DNA of 64,000 nt from Cohnella faecalis (GTDB lineage Bacteria > Bacillota > Bacilli > Paenibacillales > Paenibacillaceae): assembly GCF_003570905.1 (NCBI RefSeq), contig NZ_QXJM01000056.1, forward strand, positions 1 to 64,000. Direction: 5' to 3'. This document shows positions 21,084-30,700 of the stretch, piece by piece (the stretch's first letter is position 1; every line of letters starts with the position of its first letter). The position numbers were made by a program, and so were the translations under genes. The notes beneath the pieces were generated by a model that was given only the letters and a program-made list of their open reading frames with translations, did no database searches and was not told where the DNA came from.

Positions 21084-23243
21084 ATGATTCCCGTTATCCG
21101 TTTTATTTTTGCTTGCATGAAGCCTTATAAGAAGCTGGCCATGTTTTTTTTCTCGATGCAGCTGCTCGATTTCGCTTTTGTATCCTTGGCTCCGTTGAGC
21201 TTTAAGGTCATTATAGATCGGGCGATAGAGCCGAAGGATATGGACGCTTTCGTCCTCATCCTGTCGGTTCTCGGCATAAGCGGCCTTATTTGCCTTAGCG
21301 CTGGAGTCGTCAGCGATTTTGTATTCGCGAAGCTGAACGCTCTCGCGCAAAAGGATTTGCGAACGAAGCTGTTCGTGCACATGCAGCAGACGAATATCGG
21401 TTTTTTCCAGAGAACCAGAGCCGGTGAGCTCTTATCTTATTTTTCCGTTGACGCGCCGTCCATTGAGAGGGCAATGAGCATTATTTTGACGACCGGCCTG
21501 CAATCGCTCTTTGTTGTTGCGGTCAGTACGATCGCTCTGTTCTATTTGCAATGGACGATGGCTCTCGCGATTTTGGTAGGTGCGTCGGCGATCTTCATCG
21601 GGCCGTATTTGCTAGGCGGAAAAGCGCGGTCCGTTCATTCGAGCTTCATGGATCAGATCGGGCTGCTGACGGGCGACCTGCAAGAGAACATCAAGGGCCA
21701 GAAGGTGATTAGAGGTTTTAACCTCCAACGGTCGATGACGGACAAGTTCGCCGGTCGTCTTCAAGCGCTGTTCGCGATCCATTACCGGAAAAACGCGATT
21801 ACTGCCCAATTGGAGCGTATTCCGATGATCAGCTTGCTGCTGATCAACCTGACGATCATCGGATTAGGCTCGTATTTGGCGCTGCAAGGCCATATTACGA
21901 TCGGTTCCTTGGTTGCCTTTTTTACGATGTACACATCTATGGGCAATTCCGTCTTTAATCTTACCTTTACGATTCCCGTATTCGCAGATGCCTCGGTCAG
22001 CATCGACAGGATGAAGCAGCTCCTCGATGAGCCGAAGGAAGCGAACGGAAGCTTGCGGGCGGAGCTCTGGACGGACAAGCCGCCGGAAATCCGTTTCGAA
22101 GGCGTATCGTTCCGCTATTCGGAAGAGCGCGATATTTTGCAGCAGATCAAGCTCGACATCCCTTCCGGCGCGACCGCCGCTTTCGTCGGTTCCAGCGGCT
22201 CGGGGAAAAGCACCCTGGTTCAGCTTTTGCTCGGTTTTTACGAGCCGAACGAAGGCAGAATCGATATTAACGGGAAGCGGCTGCAGGATATGGACCGCGG
22301 CTCGTTCCGGGATCGGATCGGCGTCGTATTCCAGGACAACTTTCTGTTCAACGGAACGATTATGGACAATATTCGCATGAGCAAGCCGGAGGCGAGCGCC
22401 GAGGAAGTCGTCGCAGCCGCCAAGGAAGCGGAGATTCACGATTATATCGCCGGTTTGCCGGACGGCTACGACTCTCCCGTTCTGGACGAGGGGAGCAATT
22501 TCTCGGGCGGTCAGCGCCAACGCATCGCGATCGCCCGCGCTATTTTGCGCAATCCTCCGCTTCTGCTTCTGGACGAGGCGACGTCCGCGCTCGACCCGAT
22601 TTCCGAAGCTTCCATCAATCGGACGTTCGACAAGCTGGCGAAAGACCGGACCGTCGTCACAGTAACGCACCGGCTGTCCTCGATCCAGGGGGTCGACCGC
22701 ATATTCGTGTTCGATCAGGGCCGGTTGGTCGACAGCGGGACGCATCGGGACATGCTCGAAGCCGGAGGCTATTACAAGCGGCTATGGGAGAAGCAGAGCG
22801 GTCTGACGGTTTCCTCGAACGGACAAGATGCGGAGATCGATGAGGAAAGGCTGTCCAGGCTTCCGTTCTTCGAAGGCGTGGACGAGGCCGTCCTGCGGGA
22901 AATCAAAACGCTGTTCCATACCGAGACGTTCTCGGCGGGACAGCCTGTCATTCACGCGGGAGAGCACGGGGAGAAATTTTATCTCATTGCGCGCGGACAA
23001 GTAGAGGTGACTAGGCGCGATTCCGCTTCGCCGGAAGGAAGGGTGCGATTGGCCGTATTGGAGGACGGAGATCACTTCGGCGAAATCGCGCTGCTGGACA
23101 ACGTTCCCCGAACCGCCGGCGTCACCGCGCTTACCTCTTGCGTTCTGCTCGTTATGCAGCGCAAAGGTCTCTATTACGTTTTATCCAACTATCCGGAAAT
23201 CGATGCCCGCGTCAGACGCACGCTGAAGGAACGAACGAAGTAG
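21084..23243 (+). CDS. ABC exporter (half transporter) with C-terminal cyclic-nucleotide-binding-like domain
   Basis: A 719-residue exporter-type ABC half transporter. A six-helix membrane domain (1-300) is followed by a nucleotide-binding domain with Walker A GSSGSGKST (369-377), Q-loop VFQDNF, signature FSGGQRQR (473-480), Walker B LLLLDEATSALD (Asp497, Glu498) and H-loop His529. Residues 595-715 form an extra cNMP-binding/Crp-like beta-roll containing FGEIALLDNVPRTAG. Fusion of this domain to an ABC exporter is uncommon and suggests ligand-gated transport. AGGAGA precedes the ATG. Upstream lies the satellite, with a TATAAT-like box at 20923-20928 but no clear -35. The substrate is unknown. 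Confidence 0.9.
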   Translation: MIPVIRFIFACMKPYKKLAMFFFSMQLLDFAFVSLAPLSFKVIIDRAIEPKDMDAFVLILSVLGISGLICLSAGVVSDFVFAKLNALAQKDLRTKLFVHMQQTNIGFFQRTRAGELLSYFSVDAPSIERAMSIILTTGLQSLFVVAVSTIALFYLQWTMALAILVGASAIFIGPYLLGGKARSVHSSFMDQIGLLTGDLQENIKGQKVIRGFNLQRSMTDKFAGRLQALFAIHYRKNAITAQLERIPMISLLLINLTIIGLGSYLALQGHITIGSLVAFFTMYTSMGNSVFNLTFTIPVFADASVSIDRMKQLLDEPKEANGSLRAELWTDKPPEIRFEGVSFRYSEERDILQQIKLDIPSGATAAFVGSSGSGKSTLVQLLLGFYEPNEGRIDINGKRLQDMDRGSFRDRIGVVFQDNFLFNGTIMDNIRMSKPEASAEEVVAAAKEAEIHDYIAGLPDGYDSPVLDEGSNFSGGQRQRIAIARAILRNPPLLLLDEATSALDPISEASINRTFDKLAKDRTVVTVTHRLSSIQGVDRIFVFDQGRLVDSGTHRDMLEAGGYYKRLWEKQSGLTVSSNGQDAEIDEERLSRLPFFEGVDEAVLREIKTLFHTETFSAGQPVIHAGEHGEKFYLIARGQVEVTRRDSASPEGRVRLAVLEDGDHFGEIALLDNVPRTAGVTALTSCVLLVMQRKGLYYVLSNYPEIDARVRRTLKERTK

Positions 23244-23293
23244 GGAAGTCTGAGAGGCTAGAGTCGTAGTCCATTCGTAGCAAGGCCGGAACT

Positions 23294-23335
23294 AAAAAGA
23301 CGACCGTTGTCTCGACAAGGGCGGCGGTCGTCTTT
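23294..23335. terminator. Bidirectional terminator between ABC exporter and xpt
   Basis: The inverted repeat AAAGACGACCG / CGGTCGTCTTT has an ~18-base loop and A/T-rich flanks on both sides. It lies between two convergent genes and could end both transcripts. Confidence 0.7.
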
Positions 23336-23350
23336 GCGTATGCAAACAAA

Positions 23351-23920
23351 TTATGCGAAAAGGACTTGGCCGTTCCCCAGCGAAGCGACCCGCGCGAGCG
23401 ATTCGACGCGATAGCCTTGCTCCCTCAGCTTGGCCCCGCCCGGCTGGAACGCCTTCTCAATAACGATGCCGATGCCCGCAACCTCGGCTTGAGCTTGCAT
23501 CGCGATGCGTGCCATGGCAAGAGCCGCTTCGCCGTTGGCCAGGAAGTCATCGACGATCAGCACGCGGTCTCCCGGAGAGAGAAATTTGCCGGAGACGGAC
23601 ACTTCGCTTTCCTCTTGTTTTGTGAAAGAGTACACTTTCTCGGTGAAAAGGCCGTCCCGAAGCGTCAACGACTTTCTTTTGCGGGCAAAAATGACGTTGA
23701 CTTTCAGTTCCAGCGCGGTCATGACGGCCGGTGCGATGCCTGAAGACTCCAACGTCAGCACCTTGGTAACGTCGCTGTCCGCGAACAAGCCGGCGAACGT
23801 TCGGCCGATTTCGAGCATGAGCACGGGGTCGATCTGATGATTGAGGAAGGAGTCGACCTTGAGCACTTGCTCACTCAGGACGATACCTTCCTCGCGGATT
23901 TTCTTTTTCAGAAGCTCCAT
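23351..23920 (-). CDS. xpt: Xanthine phosphoribosyltransferase
   Basis: A 189-residue type-I phosphoribosyltransferase that converts xanthine plus PRPP to XMP in purine salvage. It starts MELLKKKIREEGIVL as in Firmicute Xpt proteins. It has the PRPP-binding loop RVLIVDDFLANG (about 122-133) and the base-specificity end region. Length equals the usual ~190 residues. AAGGAGG lies ahead of the ATG. I looked for the guanine riboswitch common upstream of Bacillus xpt and did not see its conserved core in 23921-24060; only a TAGAAT-like -10 is visible. It stands alone here, without the usual pbuX partner. Confidence 0.93.
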   Translation of the reverse strand: MELLKKKIREEGIVLSEQVLKVDSFLNHQIDPVLMLEIGRTFAGLFADSDVTKVLTLESSGIAPAVMTALELKVNVIFARKRKSLTLRDGLFTEKVYSFTKQEESEVSVSGKFLSPGDRVLIVDDFLANGEAALAMARIAMQAQAEVAGIGIVIEKAFQPGGAKLREQGYRVESLARVASLGNGQVLFA

Positions 23921-24089
23921 GATAAGGCCTCCTTGACGGGTTCGTTTCGCTTTTTCGTCCTATTCTATCACAAGTCCCGAATAAAGCGTGATAGTGCGTC
24001 GTCCGACATGAAAATTCGACATAAATCGAGTTATTTCAACTTCTCCATTCGTTTATTTATTACTTAAGTCGCTATTGTTGTTGCCCATA

Positions 24090-24119
24090 TTGACAACTAT
24101 TTTGGGAGCGTGCTACTTT
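24090..24119 (+). promoter_or_regulatory. Promoter of the GH13 amylase gene
   Basis: The -35 box TTGACA (24090-24095) and a -10-like TACTTT (24114-24119) have an 18-base spacer. The predicted start falls on or next to the LacI-type operator at 24125. This is the main signal in the 308-base gap between xpt and the amylase. Confidence 0.6.
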
Positions 24120-24124
24120 CTAAG

Positions 24125-24140
24125 AGGAAACCGGTTTCCT
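24125..24140. promoter_or_regulatory. LacI-family operator (perfect 16-bp palindrome)
   Basis: AGGAAACCGGTTTCCT is a perfect palindrome with the CpG-centred symmetry typical of LacI-family sites. Its core AAACCGGTTT recurs at 33265-33274, ahead of the lacI-type gene. Placed just after the -10, it would block transcription when bound. Confidence 0.8.
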
Positions 24141-24190
24141 GTCGTTGCGCGTCCTGATCAGACGCTTTTCCCTATTTTTTAGTAGCATCT

Positions 24191-24206
24191 TGTAAGCGCT
24201 TTACCA
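24191..24206. promoter_or_regulatory. cre-like site (CcpA catabolite repression)
   Basis: TGTAAGCGCTTTACCA carries the AAGCGCTT core and TGTAA flank of cre elements, though the right half deviates from consensus by an extra T. It sits in the 5' untranslated region, 23 bases before the amylase ATG, a position that would act as a roadblock. Confidence 0.55.
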
Positions 24207-24228
24207 CATTAAATGGAGGAGGGAGTTC

Positions 24229-27200
24229 ATGGTTATCCGGACAGTCAGAAAAAGCTTCTCGCCATTGCTTGTATTGGCATTGTTCTTATCGGTCTTCATC
24301 AACGTCCTGCTCGTTCCGCCGAAGCCTGTCCATGCGGCCAGCATCGGTACCGTGGACGAGAACGACACGATTTATCAGATCATGGTCGATCGATTCAACG
24401 ACGGCGATTCCAGCAACAACGCGACGGGCACAGCTATCCGCTACGCCGAAAACTCGGAAGAAGATTTCCGGTACATGAAGGGCGGGGATTGGCAGGGAGT
24501 CATCGACAAACTAGGCTATATCAAAAACATGGGCTATACGGCCATCTGGATTTCCCCGGTCGCCGAGCCGCAAATGACGAACCGGGACAACAACGGCTCG
24601 GGCAAGAACACCGCGTATCACGGCTACAACGTGAAGGATCCGAATAAGGCGAACCCTTATTTCGGAACGAAGGAAAAGCTGAAGGAGCTTGTCGATTCCG
24701 CGCACGCTCTCGGCATCAAAGTTGTCATCGACGTCGTACCGAATCATATAGGCGATTATATGCTCGGGACGCAAGCGTTCTACGATATTCCGAGCTTGCA
24801 GCCGGCAGCTCCGTTCAATAACCCGGCGTGGTACCACCACAACGGGGATATTAACTGGTCGCTGGCGGACGGCAACTATGATCCGTCAATACAGGCTTAT
24901 TTGGAAAATCACGATTTGGGCGGGCTCGACGACATCGATTTCGATGTTCCGGCAGCCAAGCAGGCCATCTTCGACTCGATCAAGGGCTGGTTCGACTATA
25001 CGGGCGCGGACGGCGCTCGCGTCGACGCCGCCAAACTGATGTGGCCGACCGATATCGGCGCGCTGCAAAATTATCTCGGCGTCAACACGTTCGGCGAAAA
25101 TTTCGACGGCAACGCCGAATTCGTCTCTCGCTGGGTCGGCACGAACAAGGAATGGGGAATGCTGGACTTCCCGCTATTCTTCCAAGTGCTCAACAGCTTC
25201 GCATACGGTCAGTCGTTCGATGCGAACGTCAAAAACGCGTTTGCCCAGGATTTCCGCTACAACGGCAATGAGAACCACATGGTTACGTTCATCGACAATC
25301 ACGACCGCAACCGGTTTTTGACCGAGGCGGGCGGCAGCGTAGAGAAGCTTCAGAACGCGCTTGCATTCATATTCACGGTGCGCGGCGTGCCGGTCGTCTT
25401 CCAGGGTACGGAACAAAACAAAGGAAACGGCAACGGCCAAATCATTACCGGAGGCATCTCCGATACTTGGAACCGCTGGTCGATGGTGAAGCGCGATACT
25501 AACGGCAGCGTCATTCAGAACTATTTTGACGAGAACACGAACACTTACCAGTTCGTAGCCAAGCTGAACCAAATTCGCAAAACATACGAAGCGCTCCGCA
25601 AAGGCAAACAACGCGAAATGTGGTCAGCGCAAAACCTGTATGCGTTCTCCCGCCGCGTCGAAAGCGGAACGAACGTCGGTCAGGAAGTCATCTCCGTATT
25701 CAGCAACGCTTCTAGCGGCACGCAGACCGTCACGATCCCGCTTCGTGCGGAGAGTACGCTAACGGTCGGAACGGTGCTCGTGAACCAACTCAATACTTCG
25801 GACAGCGTTACCGTTCAATCCGGGGGTGCGACTGGCAAACAAATTACGGTAAGCGTAGGCTCGAACTCGGGCAAAATTTACGCCAAGCAGCTCACCGATA
25901 CGATAGCGCCGACGGTACCGACGAATGTGACGGCGACAGCTGTCAGTTCGACCAGCATTCAAGTCGGGTGGACGGCATCGACGGATAACAACGCCGTCAC
26001 CGGCTACGAGGTGTACCGCAACGGTACGCTGGTCGGCACGCCGGCTGGCACGTCGTTCACGGATACGGGCCTCACGGCGCAGACGACTTATTCGTACACC
26101 GTCAAAGCTTACGATGCGGCGAGCAACAAATCGGCGCTAAGCTCGCCGCCGGCGACGGCGACGACACTGCAGGTCGATACGCAGCCGCCGTCCGTCCCGC
26201 AAGGAGTAACGGCGACAGCGGTATCGTCGTCGGCGATCAACGTAGCATGGACGGCCTCTACGGATAATATCAGCGTCACCGGTTACGAAGTGTTCCGCAA
26301 CGGCACGTTGATCGGGCAGACGGCCTCGCTCACCTATGCCGACACCGGTCTTGCGGCGAGTACGGCATACTCCTATACGGTGAAAGCGTTCGATGCGGCG
26401 GGCAACCGATCCGATCTAAGCGCTCCGCCGGCGGTGGCTACTACAAGCGCCGGAAATAACGTGACCATCTACTACAAGCAAGGCTTTACGACTCCTTACA
26501 TTCATTATCGACCGGCTGGAGGAACCTGGACGACAACTCCCGGCGTTCCGATCCCGGCGGCCGAAGTGACCGGCTACAACAAAATTACGATTAATATCGG
26601 AACCGCGACCCAGCTTGAAGCGTGCTTCAATAACGGAAGCGGCACATGGGACAGCAACAACCAGCAAAATTACTTGTTCGGTGTCGGAACGTGGACCTAC
26701 ACGCCGACAGGCAATATCGTATCGGGCGGCCCGGATTCCCAGGCTCCTACCGTACCGCTGAACGTCGGGGCAATTGAGTTGTCCGCAACCTCGATCAGCG
26801 TGACTTGGAACGCTTCCACGGATAACGTGGCCGTTACAGGATACGAGATTTACCGCAACGGAACGCTCGTTGGCACATCGACGAGCACCTCCTACACGGA
26901 CACCGGTCTTGCGGCTTCTACCCTTTACAGTTACACGGTGAAAGCTTACGACGCGGTCGGCAATAAGTCGGCGCTAAGTTCTCCTCCGGCTACGGCGACG
27001 ACTGCGGCTGGCAACACCACAACGATTTATTACAAAAACACGAACTTTACGAATTCCTACATTCATTACAAGATAGACGGATCGTCGACCTGGACGACGG
27101 TTCCGGGCACGCAGCTGCAAGCTTCCAACTTCCCCGGCTACAATGCGATTACAATCAATCTCGGAAGCGCGTCGGGATTGACCGCCGCCTTCAATAACGG

Positions 27201-27606
27201 CAGCGGAAGCTGGGACAACAACGGAGGCAACAACTACACGTTTGCTTCCGGTACGTGGAGCTTGGTGAACGGCAACAAGACACAAGGACAGCCTCAAGCG
27301 GACAGCGTCACCTTCCGCGTAACGGTTCCGTCTTCGACGCCGGCGAACGGCCCGGTTTACATCTCCGGTTCGTTCAACAGCTGGAATGCGGCCGACCCGG
27401 CCTTCCAATTGACGAAAGGCTCGGACGGGGTGTACTCGATTACGCTTAGCCTTTCCGGAACGGCCATTCAGTACAAATTTACTCGCGGAAGCTGGGCTAC
27501 TGTCGAAGCGAATTCGAACGGCAGCGACATTTCGAACCGGTCGCTGACTCCGTCCGGAGGCGCTCAGACGGTCAATGCGACCGTGCAGCGGTGGAAAGAC
27601 CAATAA
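24229..27606 (+). CDS. Secreted modular alpha-amylase, GH13 with FN3, CBM25 and CBM20-like domains
   Basis: A 1125-residue extracellular starch-degrading enzyme. A signal peptide (1-36, cleavage near PVHA-AS) is followed by the GH13 catalytic domain (38-480): nucleophile Asp266 in DGARVDAAK, acid/base Glu290 in FGENFDG, stabiliser Asp359 in FIDNHD. A beta C-domain ends near 555. The tail is FN3 (559-645), FN3 (652-738), CBM25 (743-833), FN3 (838-925), CBM25 (928-1019) and a CBM20-like starch-binding domain (1024-1124). The opening resembles CGTase/GH13_2 enzymes, so cyclodextrin formation is possible. GGAGGAGGGAG precedes the ATG. The promoter carries LacI and cre-like sites. The tail is nearly repeated in the GH119 gene downstream. 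Confidence 0.93.
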   Translation: MVIRTVRKSFSPLLVLALFLSVFINVLLVPPKPVHAASIGTVDENDTIYQIMVDRFNDGDSSNNATGTAIRYAENSEEDFRYMKGGDWQGVIDKLGYIKNMGYTAIWISPVAEPQMTNRDNNGSGKNTAYHGYNVKDPNKANPYFGTKEKLKELVDSAHALGIKVVIDVVPNHIGDYMLGTQAFYDIPSLQPAAPFNNPAWYHHNGDINWSLADGNYDPSIQAYLENHDLGGLDDIDFDVPAAKQAIFDSIKGWFDYTGADGARVDAAKLMWPTDIGALQNYLGVNTFGENFDGNAEFVSRWVGTNKEWGMLDFPLFFQVLNSFAYGQSFDANVKNAFAQDFRYNGNENHMVTFIDNHDRNRFLTEAGGSVEKLQNALAFIFTVRGVPVVFQGTEQNKGNGNGQIITGGISDTWNRWSMVKRDTNGSVIQNYFDENTNTYQFVAKLNQIRKTYEALRKGKQREMWSAQNLYAFSRRVESGTNVGQEVISVFSNASSGTQTVTIPLRAESTLTVGTVLVNQLNTSDSVTVQSGGATGKQITVSVGSNSGKIYAKQLTDTIAPTVPTNVTATAVSSTSIQVGWTASTDNNAVTGYEVYRNGTLVGTPAGTSFTDTGLTAQTTYSYTVKAYDAASNKSALSSPPATATTLQVDTQPPSVPQGVTATAVSSSAINVAWTASTDNISVTGYEVFRNGTLIGQTASLTYADTGLAASTAYSYTVKAFDAAGNRSDLSAPPAVATTSAGNNVTIYYKQGFTTPYIHYRPAGGTWTTTPGVPIPAAEVTGYNKITINIGTATQLEACFNNGSGTWDSNNQQNYLFGVGTWTYTPTGNIVSGGPDSQAPTVPLNVGAIELSATSISVTWNASTDNVAVTGYEIYRNGTLVGTSTSTSYTDTGLAASTLYSYTVKAYDAVGNKSALSSPPATATTAAGNTTTIYYKNTNFTNSYIHYKIDGSSTWTTVPGTQLQASNFPGYNAITINLGSASGLTAAFNNGSGSWDNNGGNNYTFASGTWSLVNGNKTQGQPQADSVTFRVTVPSSTPANGPVYISGSFNSWNAADPAFQLTKGSDGVYSITLSLSGTAIQYKFTRGSWATVEANSNGSDISNRSLTPSGGAQTVNATVQRWKDQ

Positions 27607-27617
27607 TACACATCAGG

Positions 27618-27657
27618 GCGGGCTGTTGATGATCGTATCGACAGCCCGCTTTTTTTT
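27618..27657 (+). terminator. Terminator after GH13 amylase
   Basis: The hairpin GCGGGCTGT / ACAGCCCGC has a 14-base loop and is followed by T8. It is a strong intrinsic terminator, so the GH119 gene 44 bases on depends on read-through or its own promoter, which I do not see clearly. Confidence 0.85.
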
Positions 27658-27700
27658 CTCGATTTAGCAGTTCCATTCGGAAAGGGGAAAAATAAAGGAA

Positions 27701-30700
27701 ATGTTCAAATCCAAATGGCTGGCCAAAACGACCGCAGCGCTTGCGGGGGCTTTGCTGGTGCTGCAAGCCTCGGTCACCCCGGCGTCCGCCGAAATTGCCG
27801 CGGCTCACGTTTATCATAACCATATGCCGAATTTCTGGGCTTTCTACGATGTTAACCAGTACTCTTCGACGTCCGTCGGCAGCCCGATCCGCTATACGTA
27901 TGACGGTGACGTTATCGCGCTTAAGAACAACCCTCCCGCAGGCTACACTTACTTTTTGCCGAACGGCTCTCCGATGCCTCATGACGATCTTGTGTCCTAT
28001 TACTCGCATCACGCAAAGAAAGGAGCTTATTTAACCTGGCCGTGGTCCGTGGCCAACGATTTAAGGAGCAGCCAGCCGACAGCCCAGATGCACGTTACGA
28101 TGTCGGGCGCGGTCATCAACAATGTGAACAATATCATTCAGAGAGGGAACGTGTCGGACTACAACAATCCGAACTGGTGGCAGCCTTGGCGCACCGCTTA
28201 CTCGAATCTGATCACGACGAACGGGAAGAAGACTCTCGATCTCATCCATTTTTCCGGCCATCACTCGATGGGGCCTCTTACGGGCAACGATTATTTGCTG
28301 AAGGATTTGATTTATCAAAACGTTACGCTTGCTCAGCCGTATTTTCTTGGTACCGCTTTCAAGTCGTCGAAAGGATTTTTCCCGACGGAGCTTGGCTTCT
28401 CGGAGCGCATTATCCCGGTGCTTGACAAGTTGGGCATTAAATGGTCGGTTATCGGAAACAATCACTTTTCACGAACGCTTAAAGATTATCCTCTGTTGAA
28501 TAGTCCGGGAACGGATACGATGGTGTCGCCTCCGAACCGGGCCGATCTGCAAAATACGAGCACAGTCGGCTCGTGGGTCAACCAGAATATGACCAACGAG
28601 CAGCAGGTCGTCTACAACAAATATCCGTTCGCGTCTACGCCGCATTGGGTGCGGTACGTCGATCCGGCCACGGGTGCGGAATCGAAGCTTGTCGGCGTTC
28701 CTGTTGCTCAAGCGGAATCGTGGGAGGAAGGCTTCATGGGGTCGACGAAGGCGACGGCGCTCAAGCCTTTCGAGGGGCTGACGGCGCAGAAGCAGTTCTT
28801 CGTTATCGCCCACGACGGGGACAACAACATGGGCCGCGCCGGCTCGGAAGAAACCTGGCGCAACGCGGCTAACGTAACCTATACCGATTCGGGCGTCAAA
28901 GGGATGGGAATCGACGAATATTTGATCGGAAATACGCCTGCGGCGAGCGATGTCGTTCACGTGCAGGACGGCTCATGGATCGATACGAGGGATTCGTCGT
29001 CCGATCCGACGTGGTACCATTGGCATTTGCCGTTCGGCATATGGAAGTCGCAATTTTCAAGCTTCAATCAGGTCAATCAAACGTCGCTTGCGCCGAAGAA
29101 GAACTTGTCCGGCATCGACGACGGGATGACCGTCTCGTTCGAGAAGGGCTATCATTATTTGGAGCGCAATTTCGCCTTGCTTCAAGCCGCCTTGAACTAC
29201 GCCAAGACGGCCGAGCAAATTTGGCTGGACGACCATCTGAACTATTGGCATCCTTCTACCCCTCAGGAGAACGAAATTACGTATCCGGGCAATCAGCTCA
29301 ATCCGTGGATGCTGTCGTACCCGGTCAAGGGCGATCCGAACAACGATTACGCCGGAGGCGCCAACCCGGCGGAGCTGGCATGGTACTTCCTGCTGCCTGC
29401 GCTGGATTCGGGCTTCGGCTATTACGACGAGAATGTGGACGACAACGTGAAGCCGACGCTGTCCTTCAACCAATCGTTGTATTTCTCCAAGCCTTACGTA
29501 CAGCAGAAGCTGGCGAAGGACAAAACGGGTCCTTCCGTCTGGTGGCCGCAGCGTTACCCTTATAACCCGGGTAGCGCCAACGTGAGCAAAGCGGAAGGCT
29601 GGACGCTCCATCACTTCGACAATTCGTTCGCCATCTACTCGTACGCCTACGATACGAGCGGCATCCAGAACATCAAGGTAAAAGTGAGAGCGCACACCAG
29701 CAAGCAGGCCGACGCTTCCGACAATACGTTCAAGGTGTACGATCCGGCGGCGATGCAAGCGGCGGGCGTGCAAGGCATCGATCCTACAAAAGTCGGGGCA
29801 TGGACGGAATATCCGATGAACGTTCGCGATCTGACGCCGGACATCAACGGAGTGGACTGGCAGCCGAGCGGCAAAGCGACGATGGCGAAAGTACCGGCTC
29901 AAGAAATCGGCAACCTTTATTACTCTTACATCAACAATTACCGCGACCAGCTTTTGGACTACTATATCGAAGCGACCGACTCCAAAGGCAACGTCACCCG
30001 AAGCGACATTCAGCAAGTGTACGTAGGAGCGGGCAAATACAATCTCGTCAACGGCAAATACGTCGAGGATATTAACGGCACGGTCACGGGTACTCATCCG
30101 TTCATCACAGATCAGCCGGACATTCCGGACGACGAGTCTCCGTCTGTACCGACGGATGTCGCCGCCCAGACACTGAATGCCTCGTCCATCAAAGTAACGT
30201 GGACAGCTTCGACGGATAACGTAGGCGTCAAAGGCTACGAAGTGTACCGGAACGGAACGAAAGTCGGCACGACCGCGTCGACCACCTACACGGACAACGG
30301 ACTAGCTTCCAGCACAACATATTCGTATACCGTCAAAGCTTATGACGCGAAGAACAATTTCTCCTCGTTAAGTGCTCCTCCCGCAACGGCGACGACGCCG
30401 GCGGGCAATAATGTGACGATTTATTACAAGCGGGGCTTTGCAACTCCTTATATTCATTACCGCCCGGCAGGCGGCACATGGACGACTTCGCCGGGAACGG
30501 CCATTCCGGAATCGGAGGTTGCGGGCTACAACAAAATTACGGTTAGCATCGGCTCCGCGACTCAATTGGAGGCATGCTTCAACAACGGCAGCGGTACTTG
30601 GGACAGCAACAACGGGTCGAACTACTTGTTCGGAGTCGGGACCTGGACCTACACGCCGACGGGGAACATCGTCGCCGGAGCTCCGATCGTCGACACCGAA

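Noticed and set aside
23921..24060. Guanine riboswitch upstream of xpt
   Set aside because: The conserved purine-aptamer core could not be found.
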